From Nostocoides sp. F2B08 (lineage in GTDB: Bacteria > Actinomycetota > Actinomycetes > Actinomycetales > Dermatophilaceae), in assembly GCF_009184895.1 (NCBI RefSeq), contig NZ_WESE01000004.1, forward strand, positions 372,001-436,000: a stretch of 64,000 bases of DNA. The letters run 5' to 3'. Positions 47,888-56,500 of this stretch are shown here, in pieces; the first letter of the stretch is position 1; each line of letters opens with the position of its first letter. The position numbers were made by a program, and so were the translations under genes. The notes below the pieces were generated by a model. It did no database searches and had not been told where the DNA came from. It worked only from the letters and a program-made list of their open reading frames with translations.

Positions 47888-48979
47888 ATGGACGTCCCCC
47901 TCTGGGCTTGGCTCGCCGTGCTCGGCGTCATCCTCGCCATGCTGGCCCTCGACCTGTTCATGCACCGCGACGCGCACGTCATCTCCGTCCGGGAGGCGGC
48001 CGCGTGGTCCGGCGTCTGGGTCGCGCTCGGTGTCGCCTTCGGCGGCGTGCTCTGGTCGGTGTACGGCGCCGAGATCGGCCAGCAGTACTTCGCCGGCTAC
48101 CTCATCGAGAAGTCGCTCGCCGTCGACAACGTCTTCGTCTGGGCGATCATCTTCACCTTCTTCGCGGTGCCCCGCGAGTACCAGCACAAGGTGCTCTTCT
48201 ACGGCGTGCTCGGGGCGCTCGTCTTCCGCGGTGTCTTCATCGCGGCCGGGTCGGCGCTCATCGCGAGCTTCTCGTGGATCCTCTACGTCTTCGCGGCGTT
48301 CCTGCTCGTCACGGGCTGGAAGATGCTCCGCCAGCGGGACAGCCACATCGACCCCTCGCAGTCCCGCACCCTGGCGCTGTTCCGGCGCGTCGTGCCGATG
48401 GTCGAGGAGTACCGCGGCCAGCGCTTCTGGATCCGGCGCGGCGGCGTGCTCGTGGCGACCCCGCTCCTCGCGGTCCTCGTCCTCGTCGAGGTCACCGACA
48501 TCATCTTCGCCGTCGACTCGATCCCCGCGATCTTCGCCGTGACCGATGAGGTGTTCGTCGTCTTCACCGCCAACGCCTTCGCGATCCTCGGCCTGCGCGC
48601 GATGTACTTCCTCCTCGCCGACCTGATCCACCGCTTCGTCTACCTCAAGGCCGGTCTCGCGCTCGTCCTCATGTGGGTGGGCGTCAAGATGCTCCTCAAG
48701 ATCGACGTGTACTACATCCCGACGACGGTCAGCCTCGCCATCGTCGCGACGATCATCGCGACCTCGATCGGCCTGTCGCTGCTCCGCACCCGCGGCCAGG
48801 AGAGGCACGCGCCGGACGTCGAGAGCCGCCCGTTCCGGGTCCGCGACGAGGAGGGCGGCCTGCTGCCGGGCCACGAGGCGGAGTACGGCGATGACACCCC
48901 GGCCCGCATCGTCGGCGGCACCGCGGCCCAGCGCCGCCGGCTCGGGCTCGCGGACGAGCCGGTCCGGTCGAGCGGCTGA
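47888..48979 (+). CDS. TerC family membrane protein (probable Mn2+ exporter)
   Basis: A 363-residue TerC/Alx-type integral membrane protein with about seven to nine helices. Family marks are EKSLAVDNVFVWAIIFTFFAVPREYQHKVLFYGVLGALVFRG and LLAVLVLVEVTDIIFAVDSIPAIFAVTDEVFVVFTANAFAILGLRAMYF, whose buried Asp/Glu residues (SLAVDN, EVTDIIFAVDS) are thought to bind metal. By family it exports Mn2+, possibly metallating exported proteins. The C-terminal 70 residues are polar and basic. Start ATG 47888; the longer reading upstream runs through the riboswitch and is not coding. Confidence 0.92.
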   Translation: MDVPLWAWLAVLGVILAMLALDLFMHRDAHVISVREAAAWSGVWVALGVAFGGVLWSVYGAEIGQQYFAGYLIEKSLAVDNVFVWAIIFTFFAVPREYQHKVLFYGVLGALVFRGVFIAAGSALIASFSWILYVFAAFLLVTGWKMLRQRDSHIDPSQSRTLALFRRVVPMVEEYRGQRFWIRRGGVLVATPLLAVLVLVEVTDIIFAVDSIPAIFAVTDEVFVVFTANAFAILGLRAMYFLLADLIHRFVYLKAGLALVLMWVGVKMLLKIDVYYIPTTVSLAIVATIIATSIGLSLLRTRGQERHAPDVESRPFRVRDEEGGLLPGHEAEYGDDTPARIVGGTAAQRRRLGLADEPVRSSG

Positions 48980-49036
48980 CCGCTCCACGGGGGCGGGAAC
49001 AGCGCCGGTATGCGGTCCTCGCCCCCGCGCGTCGGC

Positions 49037-50599
49037 TCACCGCAGGCGTTGGTCGCCCTGCGGACGGCCGACCGGGACGAGGTCCGGGGTCCGGACTCTC
49101 CCGATGGGCAGGTCGACGACCAGCTCGGTTCGGCCGGGGACCGAGCTCGCGGCCACCGCGCCGCCATGCGCCTGCACGACCGCGGCGACGATCGCCAGAC
49201 CCAGACCGCTGCTGCCCGCCGTCCGCGAGCGCGAGGTGTCGCCCCGGCGGAAGCGCTCGAACACGTGCGGCAGCAGCTCCCCGGGGATGCCGGGCCCGTC
49301 GTCGCTCACCGTGAGACGGACGCCGACCCCGCCGGGGACGGCAGCCGGCTCCAGCCCCGCGGTGACGGTCGTCCCCGGAGGCGTGTGCACGCGGGCGTTG
49401 GCGAGCAGGTTGGCGACGACCTGGTGCAGCCGGCCCCGGTCCCCGATCACGACGACCGGATCGGAGGGCAGGGCCAGCCGCCACCGGTGCTCCGGACCGG
49501 CCACCCGGGCGTCGCCGACTGCGTCGACGAGCAGGGCGGACAGGTCGACCTCCTCCTCGCGCAGGCCGGTGACTCCGCCCTCGGAGTCCAGGCGTGCCAG
49601 GAGGAGCAGGTCCTCCACCAGGCGGGACATCCGGGTCGCCTCGGACTCGACCCGGTCGAGGGCATGGGCGACGTCCGCGGGGACGGGCTCGGGCACCCGG
49701 TGAGCGAGCTCGGCGTAGCCGCGGATCGCGGCGAGCGGGGTGCGTAGTTCGTGGCTGGCGTCCGCGACGAACTGGCGCACCTGCCGCTCGCTCGCCTCCC
49801 GAGCGTTCAGCGCCGCGGCGACGTGCCCGAGCAGGCGGTTCAGTGCCGCGCCGACCTGGCCCACTTCGGTGTTCGGGTCGGTGTCCTCCTCAGGGACCCG
49901 GTCGCGCAGCACGACCTCGCCGGTGTCCAGTGGCAGCTCGGCGACCCGCGAGGCGGTGGCCGCGATCCGATCGAGCGGCTGCAGGGCGCGCCGCAACAGA
50001 ACCGTCCCGACCACCGCGACGAAGGTCAGCCCGACGAGAGCGATCAGGAACATCGCCCGGGTCAGGCGGGCGACGGTCTCCTGGACCCCGTCCAGCGACA
50101 GGCCGGTGACGATCACCCGCTCGCCGGCACCCGGGACGGCGACCACCCGGTAGGCGCCCAGCTCTGCTCCCAGGTCGACCGTTGTCACGCCGCCGTCCGC
50201 GGGGACGTCCGCCAGCACGGCCGCGTCCGCGGTGTCGACGGGCTGTCCGACCCCCGTCTCCGCGAGCACCCCGGCCCGCTCGACCGCACCGTCGACGACG
50301 AGCGCGGCGAGGGTGTCCACGGGTTGGCCCGGGATGGCGAGGAAGACCGGCACCCGTCCTCCTCGACCTCCCTCCGGTCCGCGTTCGCCTCCGACATCGG
50401 GTATGCGGTCGGCCGCCCGCTCCGCTCGCTCCACGGCGGCGATGAGCTGGGTGTCGAGGCGTTGGGTGAGCACTCGGTGGACCGAGGCCACGCCGAGAAC
50501 GGCGATGACGGTCGCCACCAGCGCGAGGAGGGCCAGGACGGCGACGAGGACGCGGCGGCGCAGGCTCCATCGAGACGCCGCGCCGCGGGAGCCGCTCAC
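49037..50599 (-). CDS. Two-component sensor histidine kinase (HisKA type)
   Basis: A 520-residue kinase. One N-terminal helix (VLVAVLALLALVATVIAVLGVA), an extracellular domain of about 130 residues (VFLAIPGQPVDTLAALVVDG), a second helix near 180-200, and HAMP (RALQPLDRIAATASRVAEL). The DHp is FVADASHELRTPLAAIRGYAEL (His about 284). The ATPase has LLANARVHTPPGTTV, DDGPGIP, FERFRRG and SSGLGLAIVAAVVQAHGG. This is the actinobacterial TcrY/TrcS-like layout. It overlaps the stop of its regulator gene upstream. Confidence 0.92.
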   Translation of the reverse strand: MSGSRGAASRWSLRRRVLVAVLALLALVATVIAVLGVASVHRVLTQRLDTQLIAAVERAERAADRIPDVGGERGPEGGRGGRVPVFLAIPGQPVDTLAALVVDGAVERAGVLAETGVGQPVDTADAAVLADVPADGGVTTVDLGAELGAYRVVAVPGAGERVIVTGLSLDGVQETVARLTRAMFLIALVGLTFVAVVGTVLLRRALQPLDRIAATASRVAELPLDTGEVVLRDRVPEEDTDPNTEVGQVGAALNRLLGHVAAALNAREASERQVRQFVADASHELRTPLAAIRGYAELAHRVPEPVPADVAHALDRVESEATRMSRLVEDLLLLARLDSEGGVTGLREEEVDLSALLVDAVGDARVAGPEHRWRLALPSDPVVVIGDRGRLHQVVANLLANARVHTPPGTTVTAGLEPAAVPGGVGVRLTVSDDGPGIPGELLPHVFERFRRGDTSRSRTAGSSGLGLAIVAAVVQAHGGAVAASSVPGRTELVVDLPIGRVRTPDLVPVGRPQGDQRLR

Positions 50600-51351
50600 G
50601 GCGGCGGCTTGAGGACGTAGCCGGCACCGCGCATGGTGTGGATCATCGGCTCGCGGCCGGCGTCGATCTTCTTGCGCAGGTAGGAGATGTACAGCTCGAC
50701 GATGTTCGCCTGACCCCCGAAGTCATAGCGCCACACCCGGTCGAGGATCTGCGCCTTGCTGAGCACCCGGCGCGGGTTGCGCATGAGGAACCGCAGGAGC
50801 TCGAACTCCGTCGCGGTGAGCTCAACGGCGTCGCCGTCGCGCCAGACCTCGCGGCTGTCCTCGTCGAGGACGAGCGGACCGACGACCAACCGTGGGTCCG
50901 GGGCGGCCGCGACGACCGCGTGGGTGCGACGGACCAGCCCGCGCAAGCGGGCGATGACCTCCTCGAGGCTGAACGGTTTGGTGACGTAGTCGTCCCCACC
51001 GGCGGTCAGACCCGCGATCCGGTCCTCGACCGCGTCCTTGGCGGTGAGGAAGAGGACCGGGACGTCGTCGCCCTGACCGCGCAGCCGGTGCAGGACCGAC
51101 AGGCCGTCGAGGTCCGGAAGCATGACGTCGAGGACGACGACGTCGGGACCGAACTCGCGGATCTGGTGCAGTGCGGCCTGACCCGTGCCCGCCGTGCGCA
51201 CGTCCCACCCCTCGTAGCGGAGCGCCATCCGCAGCAGGTCGGCGAGGACGGGCTCGTCGTCGACGACGAGGACCCTGACCGCGGAGCCGTCCGGGCGGGT
51301 CAGTCGGCTCAGCCGAGGTGACGGTGCGGGTGGCGTGGTCGACGGCGACAT
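50596..51351 (-). CDS. OmpR/PhoB-type response regulator
   Basis: A 251-residue regulator. The receiver has VLVVDDEPVLADLLRMAL, Asp in VVVLDVMLPD (about 72), FLTAKDAVEDRIAGL and the Lys in DDYVTKPFSLEE. The winged-helix domain is VELTATEFELLRFLMRNPRRVLSKAQILDRVW, then VELYISYLRKKIDAG and a final IHTMRGAGYVLKPP. ATG 51351 has AGGTGA just upstream. Its stop overlaps the kinase start. It is divergent from a secreted protein gene whose upstream region has two sets of 11-bp-spaced direct repeats, as OmpR proteins use. Confidence 0.93.
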   Translation of the reverse strand: MSPSTTPPAPSPRLSRLTRPDGSAVRVLVVDDEPVLADLLRMALRYEGWDVRTAGTGQAALHQIREFGPDVVVLDVMLPDLDGLSVLHRLRGQGDDVPVLFLTAKDAVEDRIAGLTAGGDDYVTKPFSLEEVIARLRGLVRRTHAVVAAAPDPRLVVGPLVLDEDSREVWRDGDAVELTATEFELLRFLMRNPRRVLSKAQILDRVWRYDFGGQANIVELYISYLRKKIDAGREPMIHTMRGAGYVLKPPP

Positions 51352-51400
51352 GGTCACCTACTCACTCTGACCACCTCCGCTGTACTCCGTCTTGGCGCTT

Positions 51401-51481
51401 CCTGTGAAGACCCTGTGCGTCGGGCTCGGACTCTCACGCCGAACACTGTGCCGATCGACAGCCCCGGCACAGCCCCGGCAC
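51401..51481 (+). promoter_or_regulatory. Direct repeats in the divergent promoter, likely response-regulator sites
   Basis: CCTGTG occurs at 51401 and 51412 (11-bp spacing), and AGCCCCGGCAC is repeated exactly at 51460-51470 and 51471-51481. One-turn-spaced direct repeats are how tandem OmpR-type dimers bind. They lie between the regulator start (51351) and the secreted-protein start (51551). Confidence 0.55.
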
Positions 51482-51550
51482 AGGATCGATGAGCACGGTC
51501 GTGAGTGGAGCCGGGAAGGCCCCGGATCGTCACGAAAGGGAGAACCACTC

Positions 51551-52285
51551 ATGAGCATGAGACGCAGACTCGCCGCGGGCGGAACCGCCGCCGCATTGGC
51601 GCTGACCGGTATCGCCGTCACGACGGCTGGTGCGGCCTGGGCTGTCGCCACCGACACCTCCACCAGCGACACGACCGACACGACCGACGAGAACGACGGC
51701 ACTGGTGACACCTCCACCGAGCGTCCGTCCATCGTCGAGCGCATCGCCGAGGCGCTGGCCGGACTCGTCGACGACGGCACGATCACCGAGGACCAGGCAG
51801 CGGCGGTCGCCGAGGAGCTGGCATCCTCCGAGGAGCTCCGTGGGGGCCCGATGGGCCACGGACCCCACGGCTGGATCGGCGGCATGGAGCGCCCCGGCCT
51901 CGAAGCCGCCGCCGAGACGTTGAACCTCACCGAGGACGAGCTGCGCTCAGCCCTGCGCGACGGCAGCTCCCTCGCTGAGATCGCCGAGGAGCAGGGCGTC
52001 GCGGTCGATGACCTCGTCGACGCCCTCGTCGCCGCGGCCGAGGATCGGCTCGCCCAGGCGGTCGAGGACGGGCGGATCACCCAGGAGCGCGCCGACGAGA
52101 TCGCCGCGACGCTGCCCGAGCGGGTGGCCGAGGCGCTCGAGCGCACCTGGGAGCCACGCGGGCCGGGTCACCGCGGTCACCGTGGCGGCATGCACTCCGA
52201 CGACGGCACGACCGAGGACGGCACAGCCCCCGACGAGAGCACGGACGGCAGCACCGAGGGATCATCGCTCGACCGGAGCGCCTGA
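51551..52285 (+). CDS. Secreted helical protein with acidic tail, likely two-component target
   Basis: A 244-residue exported protein. AAGGGAGA precedes ATG 51551. The signal peptide (RRRLAAGGTAAALALTGIAVTTAGAAWA) is followed by a Thr/Asp-rich linker. Three helical hairpin modules follow: IVERIAEALAGLVDDGTITEDQAAAVAEEL, LEAAAETLNLTEDELRSALRDGSSLAEIAEEQGV and LAQAVEDGRITQERADEIAATLPERV. A His/Gly-rich stretch (RGPGHRGHRGGMHSDD) and an acidic Ser/Thr tail close it. The modules recall spore-coat/DUF2680-like repeats. Histidine-rich parts could bind metal (inference). Divergent from the response regulator. Confidence 0.78.
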   Translation: MSMRRRLAAGGTAAALALTGIAVTTAGAAWAVATDTSTSDTTDTTDENDGTGDTSTERPSIVERIAEALAGLVDDGTITEDQAAAVAEELASSEELRGGPMGHGPHGWIGGMERPGLEAAAETLNLTEDELRSALRDGSSLAEIAEEQGVAVDDLVDALVAAAEDRLAQAVEDGRITQERADEIAATLPERVAEALERTWEPRGPGHRGHRGGMHSDDGTTEDGTAPDESTDGSTEGSSLDRSA

Positions 52286-52292
52286 CGGGTGA

Positions 52293-52325
52293 GCCGGTAT
52301 GCGGTGGTCGCCACCGCATACCGGC
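52293..52325 (+). terminator. Terminator hairpin built from two copies of the dispersed motif
   Basis: GCCGGTATGCGGTGG-tcg-CCACCGCATACCGGC is a perfect 15-bp stem with a 3-nt loop, starting 8 nt after the stop of the secreted protein gene. Each arm is a full GGTATGCGGT motif, in head-to-head order. Confidence 0.85.
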
Positions 52326-52655
52326 GCGCCACAGGTCGCGAGGTCGTAGGCGTGGACCCGGTCCACCTGCTCCTGGTTCCAGATCTCCTCGTCCTGCAGA
52401 CCCTCGGGGACCAGCCACTTCGGCGAGTCTTCGGTCGGCCAGCACGGTGGCGCAGTACTCCGCGGCCTCGGATGGCGGGTCGCAGCGGTGTCGTCGGTTG
52501 ACTGTCGCATGGGTCGGTCCCTCTCGGCGGCGACCGGCCAGGAGCCGGGCTGTCACTGGACTGGACCTGTCGACAGTGCAGATGACCGGCGGAGCTCCGG
52601 TATTCGGTCATCCACACCGATCACCGGGCGGCAACGCCTGCAGCGGATGAGAGCC
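52326..52655. other. Gene-poor stretch with a possible short reading frame
   Basis: No gene can be supported in these 330 nt. A minus-strand frame near 52330-52510 reads WLVPEGLQDEEIWNQEQVDR, less biased than typical shadow frames, but it has no ribosome site and would run through the hairpin at 52293-52325. It may be a gene remnant. Confidence 0.35.
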
Positions 52656-52988
52656 TCAGCGGCGTCGGCTTCTCGAGCCCGCCCCGGCGCCACTGCCGGA
52701 GAAGAAGATCGAGATGCCGAAGATGTAGCCGAAGTCGTACCAGGCGCCGTTGTTGTCGACCTCGTAGATCCCGACGGAGTCGTTGAACAGCGACACGATG
52801 AACGCGATCGGCGCGATGAACCCCTGCCACAGGCCGAGCCAGAAGCCGGCGTCGTTCGCCGAGTCCGCCGCCTCGTTGGCGCTGGCAGCGCAGCCCGCGA
52901 GCAGGACGACGAGCAGTGCGACTCCGGCGATCACCCGGATCCCAGGTCGACGCGACCGTGCAGTGGTGCGAGTTGTGGACGATGTCAT
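52656..52988 (-). CDS. Small lipoprotein-like protein
   Basis: A 110-residue protein. The N terminus IRVIAGVALLVVLLAGCAAS is a lipoprotein signal with lipobox LLAGC, so the mature protein would start at Cys (about 32). The mature part has GFWLGLWQGFIAPIAFIVSLFNDSVGIYEVDNNGAWYDFGYIFGISIFFSG, two hydrophobic stretches joined by a polar loop, ending in a basic tail. I recall similar short proteins in many bacteria but no function. Start ATG 52988. Confidence 0.78.
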   Translation of the reverse strand: MTSSTTRTTARSRRPGIRVIAGVALLVVLLAGCAASANEAADSANDAGFWLGLWQGFIAPIAFIVSLFNDSVGIYEVDNNGAWYDFGYIFGISIFFSGSGAGAGSRSRRR

Positions 52989-53072
52989 GACCCACCTCCT
53001 CCCACCACGGTCCCACCGATCCGCCCACGACGGACGGCGAACCGGTGGTTTCGAGGCCGAATGGCCATCGCT

Positions 53073-53198
53073 CGACCGTTCGCCGTTTCGGTCCTATGTG
53101 GGAGAAGTGGCGGGCGACCGTTCGCCGTTTCGGTCCTATGTGGGAGAAGTGGCGGGCGACCGTTCGCCGTTTCGGTCCTATGTGGGAGAAGTGGCGCG
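53073..53198. repeat. Three tandem copies of a 42-bp repeat
   Basis: Units start at 53073, 53115 and 53157 and are almost identical (cgaccgttcgccgtttcgg then tcctatgtgggagaagtgg plus cg and a 2-nt joint). The unit is AT-richer than its surroundings. 42 is a multiple of three, so it leaves frames open on both strands, but no start, ribosome site or natural protein context supports coding. It lies between the lipoprotein start (52988) and the small acidic gene (53399), so it could act in regulation of either. Confidence 0.88.
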
Positions 53199-53398
53199 CA
53201 GGGCAAGGGCAGGCAAGGCTGGCCTTGCGAGACAGGCTTCACACCGCCCGGCGCTGGCTCCCACCGACGCCGCGAGCGCAGACTGGAAGGGTCCACAGCG
53301 AGGCCATGCACCCTGGCCTCCGGACGACTCGAACGTGTCGCCCGAACAGGTCGAGGACCTGACCCCGCTCACCGTGGCCGAGACCAGCGGAGAGCGCC

Positions 53399-53566
53399 AT
53401 GAGCACCGAGTCCAGCACCCCGGACGTACCCGTCGACGAGTCGACCGCGCTCGACCCACCGGGCACCGAGGACGAGTTCCCCTTCGAGTCTCCGGAGTTC
53501 GGCGTCGGCGGATTCCTCCCGCACCTCGACCCACCCAACCTCACCGACGGCGGTGAGACCCGATGA
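53399..53566 (+). CDS. 55-residue acidic protein coupled to the ferredoxin oxidoreductase genes
   Basis: A short gene with GGAGAG 5 nt before ATG 53399 and a stop that overlaps the ATG of the next gene (ATGA). The product begins MSTESSTPDVPVDEST, continues TEDEFPFESPEFGVGGF and ends LTDGGETR: strongly acidic, no basic residue until the final Arg apart from one His, no membrane segment, no cysteine. I know no named family. The overlap and ribosome site make translation very likely; it may be an accessory or assembly protein for the downstream enzyme. Confidence 0.72.
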   Translation: MSTESSTPDVPVDESTALDPPGTEDEFPFESPEFGVGGFLPHLDPPNLTDGGETR

Positions 53567-56500
53567 CGGCGACCCCCCAGACCCCCACGCCTCCCGCCTA
53601 CCCCGGCATCCCGGCCGTCATCCACGGCAACGGCGCCGTTGCCCACGTCATGAGCCACGTCTGCGGCGGGGTGATCGGATACCCGATCACGCCGTCGACG
53701 GAGATCGCCGAGCTCTTCGAGGCGGCGCGGGCCGAGGGCCGGGTCAACGTCTGGGGCAAGCACCCGTTCTTCTTCGAGCCCGAGGGCGAGCACTCGGCCC
53801 AGAGCGGCGCGCTCGGCGCCGCGCTCACCGGCGGCCAGTACGTCTCGAACGCCTCCTCGTCCCAGGGCATCCTCTACGCGATGGAGTCGCACTACGTGAC
53901 CGTCGGCAAGAAGGTCGGCGGTTTCGTCCTCCAGGTCGCCGCCCGCGTGGTCTCCAAGCACTCGCTCAACGTCATGGCCGGCCACGACGACATCTACGCC
54001 CTGCTCTCCTCCGGCTACACGATCATCGTCGGCTCCAACCCGCAGGAGGCGGCCGACCTCGCGGCGATCTCCTACCGCACCGCCGCGCTCTCCCTCATCC
54101 CGGTCGCCAACGCGATGGACGGCTTCTCGACCAGCCATATGCTCAGCGAGGCGCGCCTGCCCGAGCCCGAGCTGCTGCGCGACTACCTCGGCGACCCTGC
54201 CGGTCGCATCCCCTGCCCGACCGTCGCCCAGGAGATCCTCTTCGGCGCCAAGGGCCGCGTCTTCCAGCTGCGCGGATTCCTGGAGCGGCACCGCCGCGAC
54301 GTCCTCGACAGCGACATCGCGGATCTGCACGCCTTCCTCGACGCCCGAGCCGACGACGTCGAGCGGGACACCGCCGGCGAGCTCGTCGACCTCACCCTCG
54401 CCTGGGTCCCCGAGGAGCTCCACGGGCCCTGGCGCCGTCAGTGGGTCAACGCGCACACCAAGGGCACCCGCCAGCTCGTCCCCGCGCTCGTCGACGTCCA
54501 CAACCCCGGCCTGACCGGCCCGGTCCAGAACCAGCCCGACTTCCAGGCCGGCGCGGTCGACCACCGCACCCACTTCGCCTCCGCCGTCCCGTCCCTGGTC
54601 CGACAGGCGATGACCGAGTATGCGGTGCTCACCGGCCGCGAGTACGCCCCGGTCCTCGCGTACGACTGCGACGACGCCGACGTGGTCATGGTCGGCCTCG
54701 GCTCGGTCGGCGACGACGTGCGCGCCGTCCTGCCGCACCTGCGCGCCAACGGGATCAAGGCCGGCCTGGCGTCGGTCAAGCTGCTCCAGCCGTTCCCCGA
54801 GGCGGAGCTCGTCGACGCGGTCAAGGGCGCTAAGGCCCTCATCGTCCTCGAGCGCAGCGACCAGACCGCGCTGACCCAGGTCGTCACGACCGCGCTCTTC
54901 AAGGCGCGCGAGAACGCCGCGGTCGGCGAACAACGCCACCCCGGCATCCCGCCCCTGACCGACACCCCGCGCCTGACCACCGCGATCTTCGGCCTCGGCG
55001 GCCACGACCTCCAGCCGCGCCACCTCATCGCCGCCTTCGAGCAGGCCCACGCCGACACCCTGCCCCCGCTCGTCTACCTCGGCTCACAGTTCTTCACCGA
55101 CGACCCCGGCAGCGAGTCCCTGGCGAGCTTGCAGGAGCGGCTGCGCACCGCATACCCGGAGACGCAGCTCATGGGTCTGCGGACCGGACCGAACCCGCGG
55201 CTGCTGCCCGAGGACGCCCTGCGGATCCGCTTCCACTCGGTCGGCGGCTACGGCACGATCGCGACCGGCAAGCTGCTCACCGACATCCTCGCCGGCGTGC
55301 TCGGCATGCACTCCAAGTCGGCCCCGAAGTACGGCTCGGAGAAGTCCGGCGCCCCGACGAACTACTACATCACCCTCAGCCCGGAGCCGATCCTCCTGAC
55401 CAACGCCGAGCTCGAGGAGGTCGAGGTCGTCATCGCGCCCGACCACAAGGCGTTCGTCCACACCAACCCGCTCAAGGGCCTCGTCGACGGCGGCACCTTC
55501 ATCCTGCAGACGAACCTCTCCCCCGAGCAGCTCTGGCGGGAGCTGCCCAGGTATGCGCGGCGCACCATCCGCGACAAGCACATCCGGTTCTTCACGATCG
55601 ACGCCTTCGAGGTCGCGCGACGGCACGCGCCGACACCCGACCTCGAGACGCGGATGATGGGAATCGCCTTCATCGGCTCGGTGGCGGCGAACGTCGACCG
55701 GGTGGCGCACGGCGCGCCCCGCGAGGACATTCTCGAGAAGGTCCGGGCCCAGCTCGAGAAGAAGTTCGGCCGCAAGGGCGCCGATGTCGTCGCGAGCAAC
55801 ATGGCCGTCGTCGCCGACGGGATCGAGGCGACCGTGCGGGTCGACTACGACGCTCCGGCGATCGTCGCGATCGACGAGGGCCCGGCCGAGCGCACCCAGC
55901 TGCTCACCGTCGCGATGTCGGCGTCGATGTGCCCGAGCACGACGGCCGAGCGCACGAGCGGGCTGTTCGACCCGGCGTACTACGAGGACCTCATGGCGCG
56001 CCCGTTCCGGGAGGGCACGATCGCGGAGGCTCCCGTGCTCCCAGGAGCCGGCCTCTTCATGCCCCCCGGGACGGGTGCCGCCAAGGACAAGGGCCTGTTC
56101 CGGCGCACCGTGCCGCAGTTCGACCCGTCGATCTGCACCGGCTGCCTCGACTGCGCCCTCGTCTGCCCGGACGCGGCGATCCCGAACACGGTGCACGAGG
56201 TGCACGATCTGATCCTCGCCGCGATCGAGAAGACCGAGGCGACGGCCGGCCAGAAGGACAGCCTGCGTGCTGCCGTCTACGGCATCGCCGAGCGCACCCG
56301 CGAAGCTCTGCGGCGCCGGGTCGACCAGCCGTTCCACGAGATCGTCGCGACCGCGGCGGCCCCTGCCGCGACCGACGCCGTCATGGCGAAGGTCGTCGAG
56401 CGGCTCGTCGCGACCCTCGCGACATACCCGGTCGCCCGCACGCGCCCGTTCTTCGACTCGCCCGAGAAGGACGAGCCCGGCACCGGCGGCCTGTTCGCCG

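Noticed and set aside
52262-52510. Minus-strand 82-codon frame as a gene
   Set aside because: No ribosome site, and its end runs through a perfect hairpin that fits a terminator of the plus-strand gene; part of the sequence looks protein-like, so a remnant is possible.
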